A stretch of 64,000 nt of DNA from Sanderia malayensis (GCA_013076295.1 RQOL01000772.1:2170001-2234000); one strand, 5' to 3'; counted from the stretch's first letter, positions 1 to 12,074 are shown. Numbers and translations: made by a program. Notes: generated from the sequence alone by a model not told the origin.

Positions 1-1921
1 AAGGCTGGGAATGGTCTCAAACTGATTAGAAGGTCCAAAACTGATCAGAAGGCCCTAATTAGTAGGATTGGAGCCCTTGTGAGTGACATTTCGATCTATT
101 TCCAAATTTGATTTTTCTAACCCTAGCTTAATGTATGATATTGTATTATGTATTACACTTGTACTCTTTATGGTAGAATGTTTTATGTAGCGAGGGATTT
201 TATGATGAAAATTTTCAACCACAGATCCTGTTGCTTTAATCATTCTGTTTGTTTTTAGAATGATAACGGAGAGGAGTTTCCCAGGACAGACTACAGATAC
301 CAGGTGGTGTACAATTTTCTGCAAAACTCGACTGTCAAGAAAAGAAAGGTATCAGAGGAACACAAGATTGTTGACAAAGGTATTTTACTGCTTTAACTCG
401 CATTTTTTGGTTTCTTGTTCTATTCTGTTAATTATGTGCTTTGGTAGTGTGATGCAGCATAATTATCTAGCTGAATCATTTGTAGATGTGAATGAATGTG
501 CGGCTGATTTTGAAGATCGAACGAGTTGCAGTGATTCAGACGGAGATTCGTCATTGAGAACTGAATCACCTGTTGCACAACATGGTATGCCCTGTTCTCG
601 TTTTATCAAACTCCAGGCTATCAAACTTTATCATGTCTACTGAAACTATAATAATAATATCGAATAGTATGTTAATCATAAAGTTGATCACCGAATGCTG
701 ATTATGGTGCATGAATTTTCTTAGATTATCTCAGATTGAGGAAGACAAAGGAGAAGAACTTCACAGAAGAACCAATTGAGTTGGATTATGAGACAGTTCT
801 GATGACGTCAGATCTTGTGAATCTCAAGCGGTTCCTATCTAAAGGAATCACGTTGAAGTTGGTTGAGAATAAAGTGATTGTTAGTCCTGATCCTCCGTCA
901 ATGCAAGAAGATAATTTATCTGTGTTTGCAGAAGGAGACACAGGTAAGATTGGCCCACGGATAGGGGAATTTTTCAATAGAAATATTAATGATGATGAAT
1001 GCCATTCCATTCTATTTTGAACAGATGGTAAGAGTAACAAGGCTGGTAAAATTAAAGCAATTCAGAAAGATAAACAAAAACACATCCCGCCACCAGTGAA
1101 GGTAGATTTCCATTTCTCGACACACTGCATCAATCATGACTTCCCTGTTGTTTTAGTCTTCTTTGATATTGTAGCCTCTTTTTGATTTCAGCCTTCTACC
1201 AGTAAAGACACAAAGTCGAAAGGCAAGAAAGGAAACAAAGGAGAAGATGTCGACGTGTTTGAATTATCACGCGAATCAAAAGACATCGCTGAAGCGTGTT
1301 TGTCTTTAGAAGCGTTTACATCAGGTTCGTCAGCTTCTCTGCTCTTTTATTTCAGCACTCGGTTACGCACTGCTTCAAAAAGCCGCGCGGTTTTTCCTCA
1401 AGCGGTACTTTAAATCTCTCGCGACATCCAGTAAACGATTGTTCTTTGCTGGTCTTGTTAGGGTCGAAGTCCTTCGAGGCAGATATAACGCTAAAGCGGA
1501 TCGAATCAATTGAAAAAGAGGCTGCGAGTGAAGACGTGAAAGAGGCCAAGCCAACACCCAATAAGCAGCCTTCAAACACTGATTCAAAGAAAAGGGCTAG
1601 AGGTGGGGGGAAGTTCATTGCACAAGTTTCTCTCTTTGTTTCAAATGTTTTTGATTCTGCAATTTGTAAATTTGTCCCTCTGTACTTCTTATTTAAGATC
1701 GGAAAAATTCAGTGAATACCTCGTCAACACCGTTGAATAGAAATAAGTCTCCAACATCAACAAGGAAAGCAAGAGGCAAAGAAAACAAATGTTTAGTTGA
1801 GATAACCGAAACAGAACAACTGCAGTCATGTTTTTCTGGAATTACAGTTCGTGTCAAACTGAACCTGCGCAGCTGGAAAACTGCGAAGGAGGTTCAAGAT
1901 TGGATCAATGACAACATCTGA
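1..1921 (+). CDS. 3' part of an unrecognised Lys/Ser-rich protein gene (5' end outside window)
   Basis: I do not recognise this protein. Eight coding segments join in frame: before 1-78, 259-379, 486-584, 725-943, 1025-1101, 1192-1324, 1462-1602 and 1698-1921, ending in TGA. Each junction has GT and AG, and the phases agree, giving about 363 visible residues. The donor at 1602 (gtgggg) is the weakest junction; the others are good. The first visible part is basic and then contains an aromatic stretch (YRYQVVYNFL). The middle is acidic and serine-rich, followed by lysine-rich low-complexity sequence. The C-terminus is a compact hydrophobic/charged segment ending in VQDWINDNI. No membrane segment or enzyme motif is visible. 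A nuclear or chromatin-linked protein is possible from composition alone, but this is a guess. The next gene starts 265 bp downstream on the same strand. Confidence 0.65.
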
Positions 1922-2185
1922 TTTGATATCTGTTTATTTATTTATGTAACTTGATTGCTTGTTTGCCCGTATTTATAGCCTGTATGTACTTCAACAACTC
2001 CATAAAATACGCCCGTTTTCCAATGTGTTTTGCCCAATATAACGTGTCATGATTTTGATGCATACTATCAGCTTTGAAATTTCGGAACAACTTGAAGAAT
2101 AGCACGTGGATTTTGGATCCTGTAAAGAAAATATTGATGTTAGGCTATTGCATTTGAAAAAGTATATTCTACGATTCATTAGGAT

Positions 2186-5100
2186 ATGACAGATGAAATC
2201 TCTGCTGGAAAATTACGCAGGAATGTTGTGATTAGCAATTACGGATTGAAAGTGTAAGTATGTTTTGGTTTCTATTTATTTCATAGGACTGAATTTTCAT
2301 CTATATCCAGGCCAATAACGGCATTTGTATCAGAAGTGCTTACCCCCTGATTTTCAAGATTCGCTTGGCATGGTATGAAACTATAAAATTTCCAAAGAAG
2401 TTACAAATTAATTTCCTCAGAACATTTGAATTTATGAGTTCTGCATCTTCAACCCGAGAAATCTGAAAAGTCCTCCTTGCCGTGTACAACTCCACAATTT
2501 ACGCAATAAGCTTGCTGCTTTAATTTCGATACGTTTATTTTCATTGTTTGGCAAAATTGTTTCCAATTAAAATCAATTTATCGCCTCAAGTTCTCCTCTG
2601 AATTTGGTTTGTTTTCAATATTCAATGTCACAGGTGTCCCTCAGATTGATACTGGCGCAAGTACATCAAATATCCCGCTTCCCGCCAACCATACCTTCAA
2701 AACAGACTGGTATCCCTACAGATCATTGTTCTGGATTATATTTGTATGGGGGTCGTGTCATGAAAGATTTGAGAATTAATGAAATGGAGGCGTGGCATGC
2801 CGAAGGTCGTGGGTTTGAATCCCGCACCAACCACATTGCCTGGTCAAAAGGTTGGGGTGAGAAATCACTTGTTGTCATTGGAGGTGAGTGAGAGCCCAAC
2901 TTACGGGCAAACAAGACCTTTGGATTTCAGTGGCTTTGCCATGATGCTCGAGAGTCCAACGAGCGTAACACAGGGAAGCAATGCAGTGAGTCTACTGAAT
3001 TCACAATCGCAAAAGCACCGTACCTCTGACCACCTTTATCGCGATGTATTTACTCTCACGAATGCGAAGTTTGTGGTTTAAGCTTCACTAACAACTGTAG
3101 ATGCACTAACGTGCGTTTTTATATCTGATTTTTTTCGTATTAGTTCAAGGCGAGATTTTTCAAAAATATTTGTTTTCCAAACATTTTGGAATCTATGAGA
3201 AAGTAATAACATAGCAATGAAGGATCTCAGACATATTCGTTGTGATTCTTATTGATGTTGCCGTGCAAAAGACTGCACCGCTGGATATTTCGTTTCTTGT
3301 TTTGAGAAAATTTACAACTTGATTCGGTCTCTCGGTTAATCCTGTTGCTCATTGAAAGTGCGCTTTCTAAGAGTCTGGTATCTATTCTACTAACCATTGT
3401 TACTTAGTAACAATCCCTGTGCAATCGAACCAGCCAATCACACGCCTTCTAAAACGGTGTAACTATTGACACAGACTCTTTATCCTTTTCTCGTAATTCA
3501 TGAATTTATTCGAATCTCCGTGATTATCTGAAAATCCCCTACCTGATTTTTATCTGAAACTTTTTATTCCTCATAATTATGCATTGAGTGGTTCTATTTT
3601 ATATTTTGTTAAGTTGGATTATTGTAAAGCTCGTAGCAAACTAACAAGGGGTCAGACTCTTCCCACTGATGGAAAGACGCGGGGGAGGCCTCCCTCCCAC
3701 CCCCCGATTTGGGATTGCTGCAAAGATGATTGAAGTTGCAAATCAACAAGATCTATGTCTATCCCCGAGGCATAACACGCATGTTTTATCACTTAACCTG
3801 GTCTGGGCTGGCCGTATAATTTCTATTTGCTAACAGTTTCGAAATTATTGAATAAAGACGTATTGGAGAGACAAGACAGGAAAACATTGATGTTTTGATA
3901 AGGCGTTCTAGAGTAACGCAAAGAAAGAAATCAGACAGATAACCAGGCTGTGTCCATACATCCGCCCACGCAACCCTCACGCAGTCGAGATCTTTGCCTA
4001 CGCAGCCACAGCAAATTGGAAAGATTACTGATTTCAACTCTTAATGACGAATTTATCTTTGCATCATATCTGTGCTAAAGATTCCAGTGTTTGATCACGA
4101 TAAGCGAGTTAAGTGATACATAATCGATGTGCAGGCTATGTAGCTATTGCTAACTTGCGGAAGGCTCAGGGGTTAATGGTTCGTAAAGCGTTAAGAAGGA
4201 AGCATTCTATGGATACATGTGAAAACATGCACATTCCAGCGTTCAATCCAGCCTGAGGAGATGTGATCCACCACTGGGTGGCTCTCCAACATGCCTCAGA
4301 GATTTAAAGTCGCACTTACTGACATACCAATGAGCATTGACATAGTAATGCCTTTGGAAGTCTGCTCTACTGGAATTAACGCATTTAATTAGCGCATTCA
4401 ACGCATTCTTCTAGGTATTAGTTGAAAATAACAACAATTAATTAGGGTGTGTATTCCCAACGCATCCTAACTATCTTGCACACGCAACTCACAAGTAATG
4501 TTAATGTGTGTTCTACATATAACCCATTTCTACATCAAATGCATGCCTTCGTCTGGCAATTGTAACAGCAGACAGATTTATATTTCTAATTACAATAAAA
4601 CGATGCTAGGTATGTTAGTAGTGACTTTCATGCCAGAGAGATTTTCGTTGCTTATTTCCTAAGCTGGTTGACGTTGATAGTCCACTTATCCTTTTGTTTC
4701 TATTGCTTACATTCTCCACTGAACGACTAACTTCTTTAAATTTCTAACCCGCAGGCTTCTTATAATTGCCACTATTAGCGTCGCTTACGAGCAAAAAAGA
4801 TTTTCGTTTTGATCAAGTTTTGATTAAGTTAGGCGGAGTATCAATCCTCCGTCTTTGTTTTGCAAATTAAGCTCGGAATATCGTGTCTATACGTTCGTTA
4901 CTTATTAGGCCACCCACCAATACCATGGATGGTTAATGAGCTAATATATCCTTGACACGCTGAACCTCCGTATTTTCTCCGCACTTATTCGCTATAATTC
5001 AATTAATTATTCATTAAGCACGGGGGTATTGTTAGTTATCCCGCCTACATTGCCAATCAGAGCCATCCCAGTGTTGTTTACAAAATTGGTCCACTTCATG

Positions 5101-6244
5101 GCCTACACCATTGTATCTTGCTCAATATGTAAAGCTCTGAGAGCTAAGGCCTCGCGAATTTTTCTATCTGAATTCGTTTCGTTTCTTTTTGGACCCGGAT
5201 AAAGTAAGTCGCCTCATCGTAGACCTGATTATAATTAAAATGTTAGAATGACGGATTATTTTCCGATAATTCCCTACTCTCGGCGATCCTTTGAGCCATG
5301 TCAACAATAAATAAATAACCAAAAACATAAAAATCTCGCAAACATATTTTATCCCGTTTTAATGCGCTTGAATATTCCCCTATTCTTAGCAGATTTATGG
5401 ACTTTACTCCTTTAAGTATCTCATCTAATTTAGTCCTGGGAAACTTTCAGGCAGAAAAGCGATCTCGTGTCGTATTTCAATATGGCGCTTGTCTTGTATG
5501 ATATTTTGCTATAAGTTTCAAAGTGGTGGCATGTTTCTTTGTAAGCCAACCGTAGCGGGCTGCGCCTTGTGAAGTGAGATTCAATATGTATATCAGTTTA
5601 ACTATTGCATGCCACCAGGGATCCATCTTGTGTATTGTCAAGGAAATGGTTCATTAATTGGCATGATTCTAGCATTGCCAACATACAGGCATGTACTGTA
5701 CTTGTTTTATGTATGTATTTAGCCTTTGCAGGTGCATTGCGCAGTGCAATTAAGCGGGGTGGTTTGTGGTATGGAAGGGGTCTTTTTATCCCCACAAACT
5801 TTGCAAGTTTTCGTCTCTTGAAAGAGTTGAGTTTTCTGTACATTAACTTCTTTGCTCCAGATCGGTGGGTTATGCTCGTGCTTTTGAATGAATAAGCTGC
5901 AGTGTGAATGAAATGTTTTAAGGTCGTGGTAAACCAATTGTTCAATTTCTATACAGGAGTCGTAACTTTGTGCAATCTCGTTGATTGTTCAAGCACATGC
6001 GTTTCGTGTTATAATTCCGTTGAATAATGTGCAGTTCTTCATGTGTGGTCTAATCTAGGGTCCAGGCTCTTAGGGAGCGTCTGATCCTATCCCATCTGCA
6101 TTTGGAGGAATATAAATAAAATATTTGCTTGAGTTTTTAATCAGACTGCGTTTGAGGAGAAGAGAGAAGTTGGATAGGCTGAAGAAGGAAGCTGCAACTT
6201 TTGAGCGTTCAAAGTCGGACAACGACAAAGTAATCCTTGAATAA
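2186..6244 (+). CDS. Small basic protein, 55 residues, two exons
   Basis: Exon 1 is 2186-2253 (ATG to a gtaagt donor, phase 2) and exon 2 is 6145-6244 (acceptor tttttaatcag). They join in frame to a 55-residue protein ending in TAA at 6242-6244. The N-terminal half starts MTDEISAGKLRRN and the C-terminal half is highly basic and helix-prone (LRLRRREKLDRLKKEA). The phase match across a 3.9-kb intron and the good splice sites are the evidence; I do not recognise the family. The AATAAA at 6240-6245 overlaps the stop codon, and the next gene's leader begins at 6256, so the two genes look like cistrons of one transcript. The intron carries a SINE (about 2745-3060). Function unknown; the size and charge would suit a small RNA-binding or assembly factor, which is inference only. 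Confidence 0.55.
2745..3070 (+). repeat. tRNA-derived SINE copy (family A)
   Basis: A polymerase III B-box-like stretch (gtgggtttgaatcccgc, near 2810-2830) is followed by a unique core. Part of that core (gggcaaacaagacct, then ggatttcag and gccatgatgctcgagagt, 2910-2965) recurs in opposite orientation at 11870-11925. The two copies therefore define a SINE family in this genome. It lies in the intron of the 55-residue protein gene. Confidence 0.6.
3071..6144. other. Intronic DNA without recognised genes
   Basis: This is the rest of the long intron of the small basic protein gene. I see only short reading frames open on both strands (for example 5600-5945), which looks like chance. A short inverted pair AAGAGTCTG / CAGACTCTT at about 3368-3480 could be a tiny MITE of roughly 110 bp. 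No RNA gene was recognised. Confidence 0.5.
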
Positions 6245-6279
6245 AGTTTATTTAGCGAGGCGTAAAGTGTATTTGGAAC
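6240..6279 (+). promoter_or_regulatory. Intercistronic junction: poly(A) signal and splice acceptor 11 bp apart
   Basis: AATAAA (6240-6245) overlaps the stop codon of the small protein gene. A good acceptor, gtttatttag, ends at 6255, and the acetyltransferase ATG follows at 6280. There is no room for a promoter between the genes. In trans-splicing animals such as tunicates, downstream operon genes have this layout: a poly(A) signal, almost no spacer, and an acceptor for a spliced leader. Alternatively, a long transcript skips the last exon of the small gene and cis-splices into 6256. Confidence 0.5.
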
Positions 6280-9200
6280 ATGTTGGCCAACCAGGTTTTC
6301 AACTGTTTGAAGAGCCTTCCGAAAAGGGCCGGTGTCCTTGTGAAAGTTGCAACTTCAACAAATGAAGTGCGTCAGATGAGTACACTAGCATCAAATGCTG
6401 CTACAACTGTTGATGTCAGAAGCGTAACACAGCCTAAAGCACGCTTGGGTATGTCTTAGTTATCGCTTTGCTTTCAATTGGCACAGTTAATAATTTACCG
6501 TTTTATCACTTTATTCTTCGAGTTGTATTGAGTACATTTTGATATCCTGGGAAGTTTTATGCGAAATGGCTTATTGTATTTAGGTACAATATTGAAACTT
6601 TGTTCAAATAAAGTTTACAATTTCATCGATGTTTCTTTCTAAAATCAATATGTAATAAATTGAGACGATATTTGTTCATTTTACGTCATTTTGAATTGAC
6701 AAATAAATCACTAAATGCTTATGTTCGGCTAAAATTTTATAACCTTTCGGTCAAATCAAGCTTTCTGCCAATCGGCTGTTACGATATCAACCGACCACTT
6801 ATCAAGAATTTACAGTTGTTTTAATCGAAATCTTGGGCAGCATCTAATTCTTCTTTCTTTTTAATAAATCTCGGTTTGTTTATTCTGATGAATTATTCAT
6901 TGAGAATTAAAACCAAAAATCTCTATTTCACAATATGTTTGCAAGCGTTGAGTCGTTCCAGTAGCTTAGTTCGTCGAAATACTTGTAACTCTTTTGTGGC
7001 CTTATCTTGTCGCGGTTTTCTGCCAAACTTCAATGCGACTTCAAATGGAATCTTTTCACAAGCAACCTATGGACTTGCTTTGACATCATTACCACCATCA
7101 TCATAATAATCATGATCGATGTCGTGGTAACCATGCAGGCTTATTAACCAGGAAATTAGTTACCACAAATTCTAAGTAATAAATCTATGAGAGATGGGTG
7201 GAATGCCCTTCTTCTTATTGTGGCTACGCTGTCACTTCCTAACTGTTACACGTTACCAGAAACATCATATGGAAACTAGGGGAACAGTACCGGTAATGAG
7301 TTGGGAAGGTGTCAGAAATCGGCAAGATTGTTTTTATTAGCAATTGATTTGGTGGAGTCTATTAACTCCTACACCTTCCTTATCGCCTTAACTTTGCCAA
7401 GCAACCGAGTATTAATGCTATTCATTACTGTATCCAACTGCTCTCTAGTTGTTGGATATAGATTATCCTTATAGACTTATAGATTATGATTATCATTATC
7501 ATGCTTTTTGTTTGGCTCATATTTATGACCCTTGCTAATTAAAAAAGTCTCAGGTTTGAACAAATTTTTGACTGTCTCCAATCTATAGGGACACACTTTG
7601 TGAACTTCAGTGTACGCTTTCGAACAACACCGTCCAATACATGCCACTGGACTCTGTTGCGTGTCAAAATACGTCTTTTGTTTGAACAACCCTCTTGAGG
7701 CGGCTAACTCTTGTAACCCATAGCAATTTATCTGAGGCACACAGGGATTCAAGAGCAACTGTATATAAAGCGTCCCAAATTCTTTGAATGTTATCAGCAG
7801 AAGTTTACAGAACAAGTTGCAGCCATGAATATTTTTACTCGTTATTGCTCGAATCTTTTACTGAACCAAATATGCAAGAGGAATATTGCCATACTGTCGA
7901 AAGGAACTGCTTCCTTGCAGCCAATTATGCATGAAATTATTCGCGAAAAAGACAATACAAGTATGCTTCTATTATTTATGGTATCATTCTGTTGTTATTT
8001 CCTTAGTTTTCCTGGGTTATAACCTTTTCTTACGCTGAAAGCCTTGGGAAACGAAGCCAAGTTGATGAATTGCGGCAAGGGTGGGGCCACTTTTTGATTT
8101 CCCTGTTCAGGAAGAAGCGAATCATTACTTCGCTAATTTTATTTTTAATGCATTTTATACTGCGAGTAGATATCGTTAAAAGGGTCCCAAGTTCAGAATT
8201 AAAGGTCGTGGAGGTTTCCCTCGGGCACCAAACAATGGTTAAGTATATCTAAAAAATAGCAAGATATGCACGACTTCAAGACGCAACTTTGTAAACATCC
8301 ATTATGATTTTGAAAGAACCTTTTCAAGTCACGTTCTTGGAGGTTGAGATCATGTAGTCGGTCAACAAAACAGGAAAATCTTAAAGATGACGATATACTT
8401 ATGTGATTAATTCTTAATCATCGATATATTAATGTTTTCCTCCCGGTAGATGAAGAAGAACAGAAGAGCATTATTAATAAATAATTAAATATCTTTTTTA
8501 TATTGGCTTCTGTAACTTTAGTCCCCTCAAGAGGACCGACAATTTAATCAGCTCATGGAACCTGGGTTTCGCTCCGGTTTTTGCAACAATTTTTATGTAC
8601 AGTTCCAGGGTTTTCATTTTACATTTTTCGAGATTTTTATCCCAAGGTTGTCTGCTGTGGGTTGGGCAGAAAATGCAACAATGAGCTCACGACCAAGCAC
8701 AATAGCTAATCGTGTCCCAAATAAAATGAATACAGTTTATTCAAACGTGATCAGATGCACATTTTCAAATAAAAACAATTGACCAGGTGACAAAAATTTG
8801 GGAGCATTTTTTCTTCTCCACTTGAGCAAGGGCTAGGCCTGCAAAGGCAAATCTTTCGTTGTTCTGCATAATTTGTTTTATCATTTTTTTTACATTGTGT
8901 GAACGTTGTACCCTGAGAATTTAGTCTACAAATTCTTACAATACCTTGCGTGAATCGTCTGGTCTAAAACATTTCTCTTTGATCTGGTATAAGATATATT
9001 CAATCATGTTTATGAAATTGTTCTTTTAAAAACAGTTCATGCAACAAATCCCTTCTTAAGAACGGCGTTATGTATTTTTCTCATGACGATTTCTCTCATG
9101 CCATCCTTTGTTGCGTTGTTACACAAGTTTCAATCGATTGTGCTTTTCAATTTATCTTATTCTTCCAAGATTACATGATTTAGCACCGCAAGTTAGACCA

Positions 9201-10563
9201 CCGCGATTGCTTTACACTTGTCAATGCAGGGTCACAATTATACACAGTTAGACTTTTATGCAAAGATACTCCGTTATAACTATTTACTTCTACTCTACAT
9301 GCGAGGTTTTGTATAGCACCAATCTGTTTATTCATTTTCCAACGTAAACAACACAACAAAGCCAACGTAAACAGCTAGTCTTTTCATTTGAGTATTCCAG
9401 AACTTTCAGCTTAGCAGCTGCTGAAGTTTCACAGTTGCAGTTTTACTGAAAGGGTTCGACATTGTTAATGCACAGCCAAGAAAAATATGTCTCTCTTATG
9501 CAATGGGAAAATCTAAATGGGTTTTTGTAAAATCTTATGATATTGTTGTAGGGAGTTAACATTTCCAGATCATATCGCTTTAATTGCTTTACTGAAAAAC
9601 TGCGAGACACAGTTTATTAGAGAAATTAACTGCAACTTAACGAAGATTCAACAAACTAAACTACCTTCTTTAAAAGGTTAAAATAATAAAATAATGGAAA
9701 CTGTGGACATCAATGAGATCATTTAAGAGGCAACATTCTTATTAATTCTGTTTTATTTTTCATCGCAGTCTCTGAAGTTGAGAAGTTTCGTCTTTATGAA
9801 CCTTGGACAGTGTGTCGCTTGGAAGACTCAAATATGATTGACCAAGCCAAATCTCTGATGTACCGGGTGTTTGTCAAAGAAATGGGATGGAAGCATGCAG
9901 AAAATACTCCCACTGGTATGTTCCCCCTGAAACACCTTCATCATACATCAATTGATCTAGTAGATTTATGGGTTATCAGGGGGTATCTCCCTTTTTCTTG
10001 CTGAGAGCTTAAATTCAACTCTTCGTCTGTTGCTGACAGGTTTCTCCATAGAAACATTGAACAACGGCAAGAAGATCCTTCATGATAAACTCGATTCACA
10101 AGCGGTTTGGTTTGGTGTTGTGCATGAAGATAAAGTCATTGCGAGCATGCGCAGATTAAACCGTGATAAGTTTGGCCATCTTGATATTTCTCGCTACCCA
10201 TCCAGCCGAAAGCCGAGCCTCGCTTCCGTACTATCGCCTGCATTGAATCCGAGGCTGACAGAGCTGCAAAGAATCGCAATCGATTCCAACTATAGAGGTA
10301 CAACTGTGTTGCCATGGTTATTCTATTACAGCTTCAATGATATTTACGAAAATAACCTCAACGTTATTGGCAGTGCATCGAGCAAAAAACTTGGAAATTT
10401 CCTCACCAAGTATTTCAGTGGTCCATTGTGTAGTTTGGACAATGAATTTTACTACACAGAAAACATCAACGGGCCAGCTTCTGTGTTTTACGTTAAAAGA
10501 GATGCTATACCAGAAATACTCAAAACAATTGTCACAATGATGAAGCAAGGACAGAGATGCTGA
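6280..10563 (+). CDS. GNAT-fold N-acetyltransferase-like protein with putative mitochondrial presequence
   Basis: Exons 6280-6448, 9769-9915 and 10040-10563 join in phase to 279 residues. The N-terminus (MLANQVFNCLKSLPKRAG) is basic, amphipathic and free of acids, so a mitochondrial presequence is likely. The core has a helix carrying YRVFVKEMGW, then a strand-like FGVVHEDKVIASMRRL, then LQRIAIDSNYRG. This is the usual GNAT order: an N-terminal helix, central strands, and an acceptor/CoA-binding region beginning with a basic Arg-Gly turn. The YRVF-x-GW segment also recalls the N-terminal helix of acyl-homoserine-lactone synthases, which share the fold. Substrate unknown. A second first exon (7825-7960) gives a 268-residue isoform. 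The gene looks like the second cistron after the 55-residue protein. Fold assignment is moderately sure; the enzyme role is inferred. Confidence 0.65.
7762..7769 (+). promoter_or_regulatory. TATA box of an internal promoter
   Basis: TATATAAA lies 63 bp before the ATG of the alternative first exon. A start of transcription about 30 bp downstream (near 7790-7800) would give a leader of about 30 nt. This is the only clear TATA box I noticed directly before a good coding exon in the window. Confidence 0.5.
7825..7960 (+). CDS. Alternative first exon of the GNAT-like gene
   Basis: ATG in good context (gccATGa) opens a 136-nt exon ending in a gtatgc donor in phase 1, the phase needed to enter exon 2 at 9769. 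The encoded start (MNIFTRYCSNLLLNQICKRN) is again basic and amphipathic, like a mitochondrial presequence, though unrelated in sequence to that of the first exon at 6280. With the TATA box just upstream, it looks like an independently promoted isoform of 268 residues. It could be a short separate gene, but no stop follows before the donor. Confidence 0.5.
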
Positions 10564-11510
10564 TAATCTCATGTGTTTGATCAAATTCTTGAAAATCTTA
10601 GAGTTGCTGGTTCAACTTCTTGGAATAACACCACTTTGCTGCATCGATTGAACACTTCGAACACTTTATGTTGTATTGTTATGTAGCATACCCCGTCAGC
10701 ATATGATGTATCATCGTAGCACACCATGTAATATTCCAATATTTCGGGGGGGTCTCTTACTACCAGCTGACAAAAGCCATGGCGCAAGAAGAATGGCTGG
10801 CTTGAAAACTGAATCTATCTGTAAATAGTTTCAATGCTTAAAACGCGGTTTAACGCGGTTTCACGGTTCTTTTTTTACAACCTAGTCGGTCTGGAATTAA
10901 TTCTTTATTGTATTTTATTTGTTTTACAGTGTTGTAGCTCTATTTCTAAATCTATTAATGTAAATAATTCAGTCGATTATATTATAAATATATCTTATTT
11001 ATTTTAATGCATTCAATGAAAAAGAAAAGATAGCAATAACATTGTCTCATTTGTTGCAAAATCTGAGTAATGGTTAGTGAGGAATGCGTTCAAGTTTGCA
11101 GAGCCTGAGTTCGAGCCCAAAAGATAGCAACAACAACAACGTTGATTGAGGTAGCCAGGCCACAAAGCAACCACGTGCAAGAAGCTTTGGAATTCAGGAG
11201 CGAAAATCAAACCAAAAGGCGCATTCAATTTGACTACCAGGTATTTTTTATGACTTATTTATTTTGCAATTACTTTATTTCGTTGATATAGGCCATGGTA
11301 AAGCGCTTCTAGGATGTGGTTGGATTTGATAGTGATAAATTCAAATTGAAGAACGAACGCTTAGGCCCATATGACAACGCCCAAGGAGGGGAAGCTGTGT
11401 TTGATAAAAAGATAAAAAGTGCAAAGAAAATTACTTCCATGGTCGTGTTCGAAGTTAGAAGCACTCTGATAAATTAGAACTCTGATATTTTACCAAAATT
11501 TTTATTTTTA
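10564..11510. other. 3' flank of the GNAT-like gene with a weak SINE-like remnant
   Basis: No canonical AATAAA was seen close to the stop; AT-rich sequence at 10900-11000 may hold the 3' end. At 11065-11120 a TGGTTAGTGAGG stretch followed by gagttcgagccc resembles the A and B boxes of a tRNA-derived SINE in plus orientation. No coding exon is recognised. Confidence 0.35.
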
Positions 11511-11517
11511 AATATGA

Positions 11518-11752
11518 AAATAAAAAATAAAAAAATAAAAAAATAAAAAAATAAAAAAATAAAAAAATAAAAAATAAAAAAATAAAAAAATAAAAAATAA
11601 AAAAATAAAAAAATAAAAAAATAAAAAATAAAAAAATAAAAAAATAAAAAAATAAAAAAATAAAAAATAAAAAAATAAAAAAATAAAAAAATAAAAAAAT
11701 AAAAAAATAAAAAAATAAAAAAATAAAAAAATAAAAAAATAAAATAAATAAA
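11518..11752. repeat. (AAAAAAT)n simple-sequence array
   Basis: About 235 bp of nearly pure runs of five to seven A separated by single T. On the minus strand it translates to Phe/Ile/Leu/Tyr repeats, which explains the long open frames there; these are not genes. It abuts the 3' side of the minus-strand SINE at 11760-12066 and is probably its expanded tail. Confidence 0.9.
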
Positions 11753-11759
11753 AATTTGT

Positions 11760-12066
11760 TGCGCTCACACCCCTTGTGTATACGCATGGATAACTACCCT
11801 TAGCATCACCCTAGACTCTTGGGTGTTGCACTACCATGAGCTCTTGCGAGTACATATTAGATGAAGTCTAACTCTCGAGCATCATGGCGGAGCCGCTGAA
11901 ATCCATTGAGGTTTTGTTTGCCCAAAGGCTGGTCTCTCACACCAGCCCGTCCAACATGCTGTAGTGCCAATACAACATGTTGACGGGGCGGTAACTGGCT
12001 GGGAGTCGAACCCACGACCTTCGGCTTGGCACACCGACGACCTATCCGCTAGGCTATCCAGTCACA
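11760..12066 (-). repeat. tRNA-derived SINE copy (family A), minus strand
   Basis: Read on the minus strand from 12066, it begins with a tRNA-like head containing an A box (tagcctagcggatagg) and a B box (gggttcgactccc). It then carries the family core shared with the copy near 2910-2965 and ends at the T/A-rich simple repeat. No acceptor-stem complement closes a full tRNA cloverleaf, so this is a SINE head rather than a tRNA gene. Confidence 0.7.
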
Positions 12067-12074
12067 CTTATATA

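Larger units (their letters stand above)
6449..9768 (+). other. Large first intron of the GNAT-like gene
   Basis: Apart from the internal promoter and exon at 7762-7960, I see only short chance frames. One frame at 6876-7106 encodes a basic Ser/Arg-rich stretch but has no convincing donor, so I do not call it an exon. No transposon ends were recognised here. Confidence 0.4.

Noticed and set aside
5598..5945. Overlapping frames of about 100 residues on both strands
   Set aside because: No splice sites, motif or coding bias; opposite frames equally open.
11455..11787. Long minus-strand frames of Phe/Leu/Ile/Tyr repeats
   Set aside because: They are translations of the (AAAAAAT)n simple repeat.
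11990..12066. Possible tRNA gene on the minus strand
   Set aside because: A and B boxes are present but no proper acceptor stem closes; the core and tail show it is a SINE.
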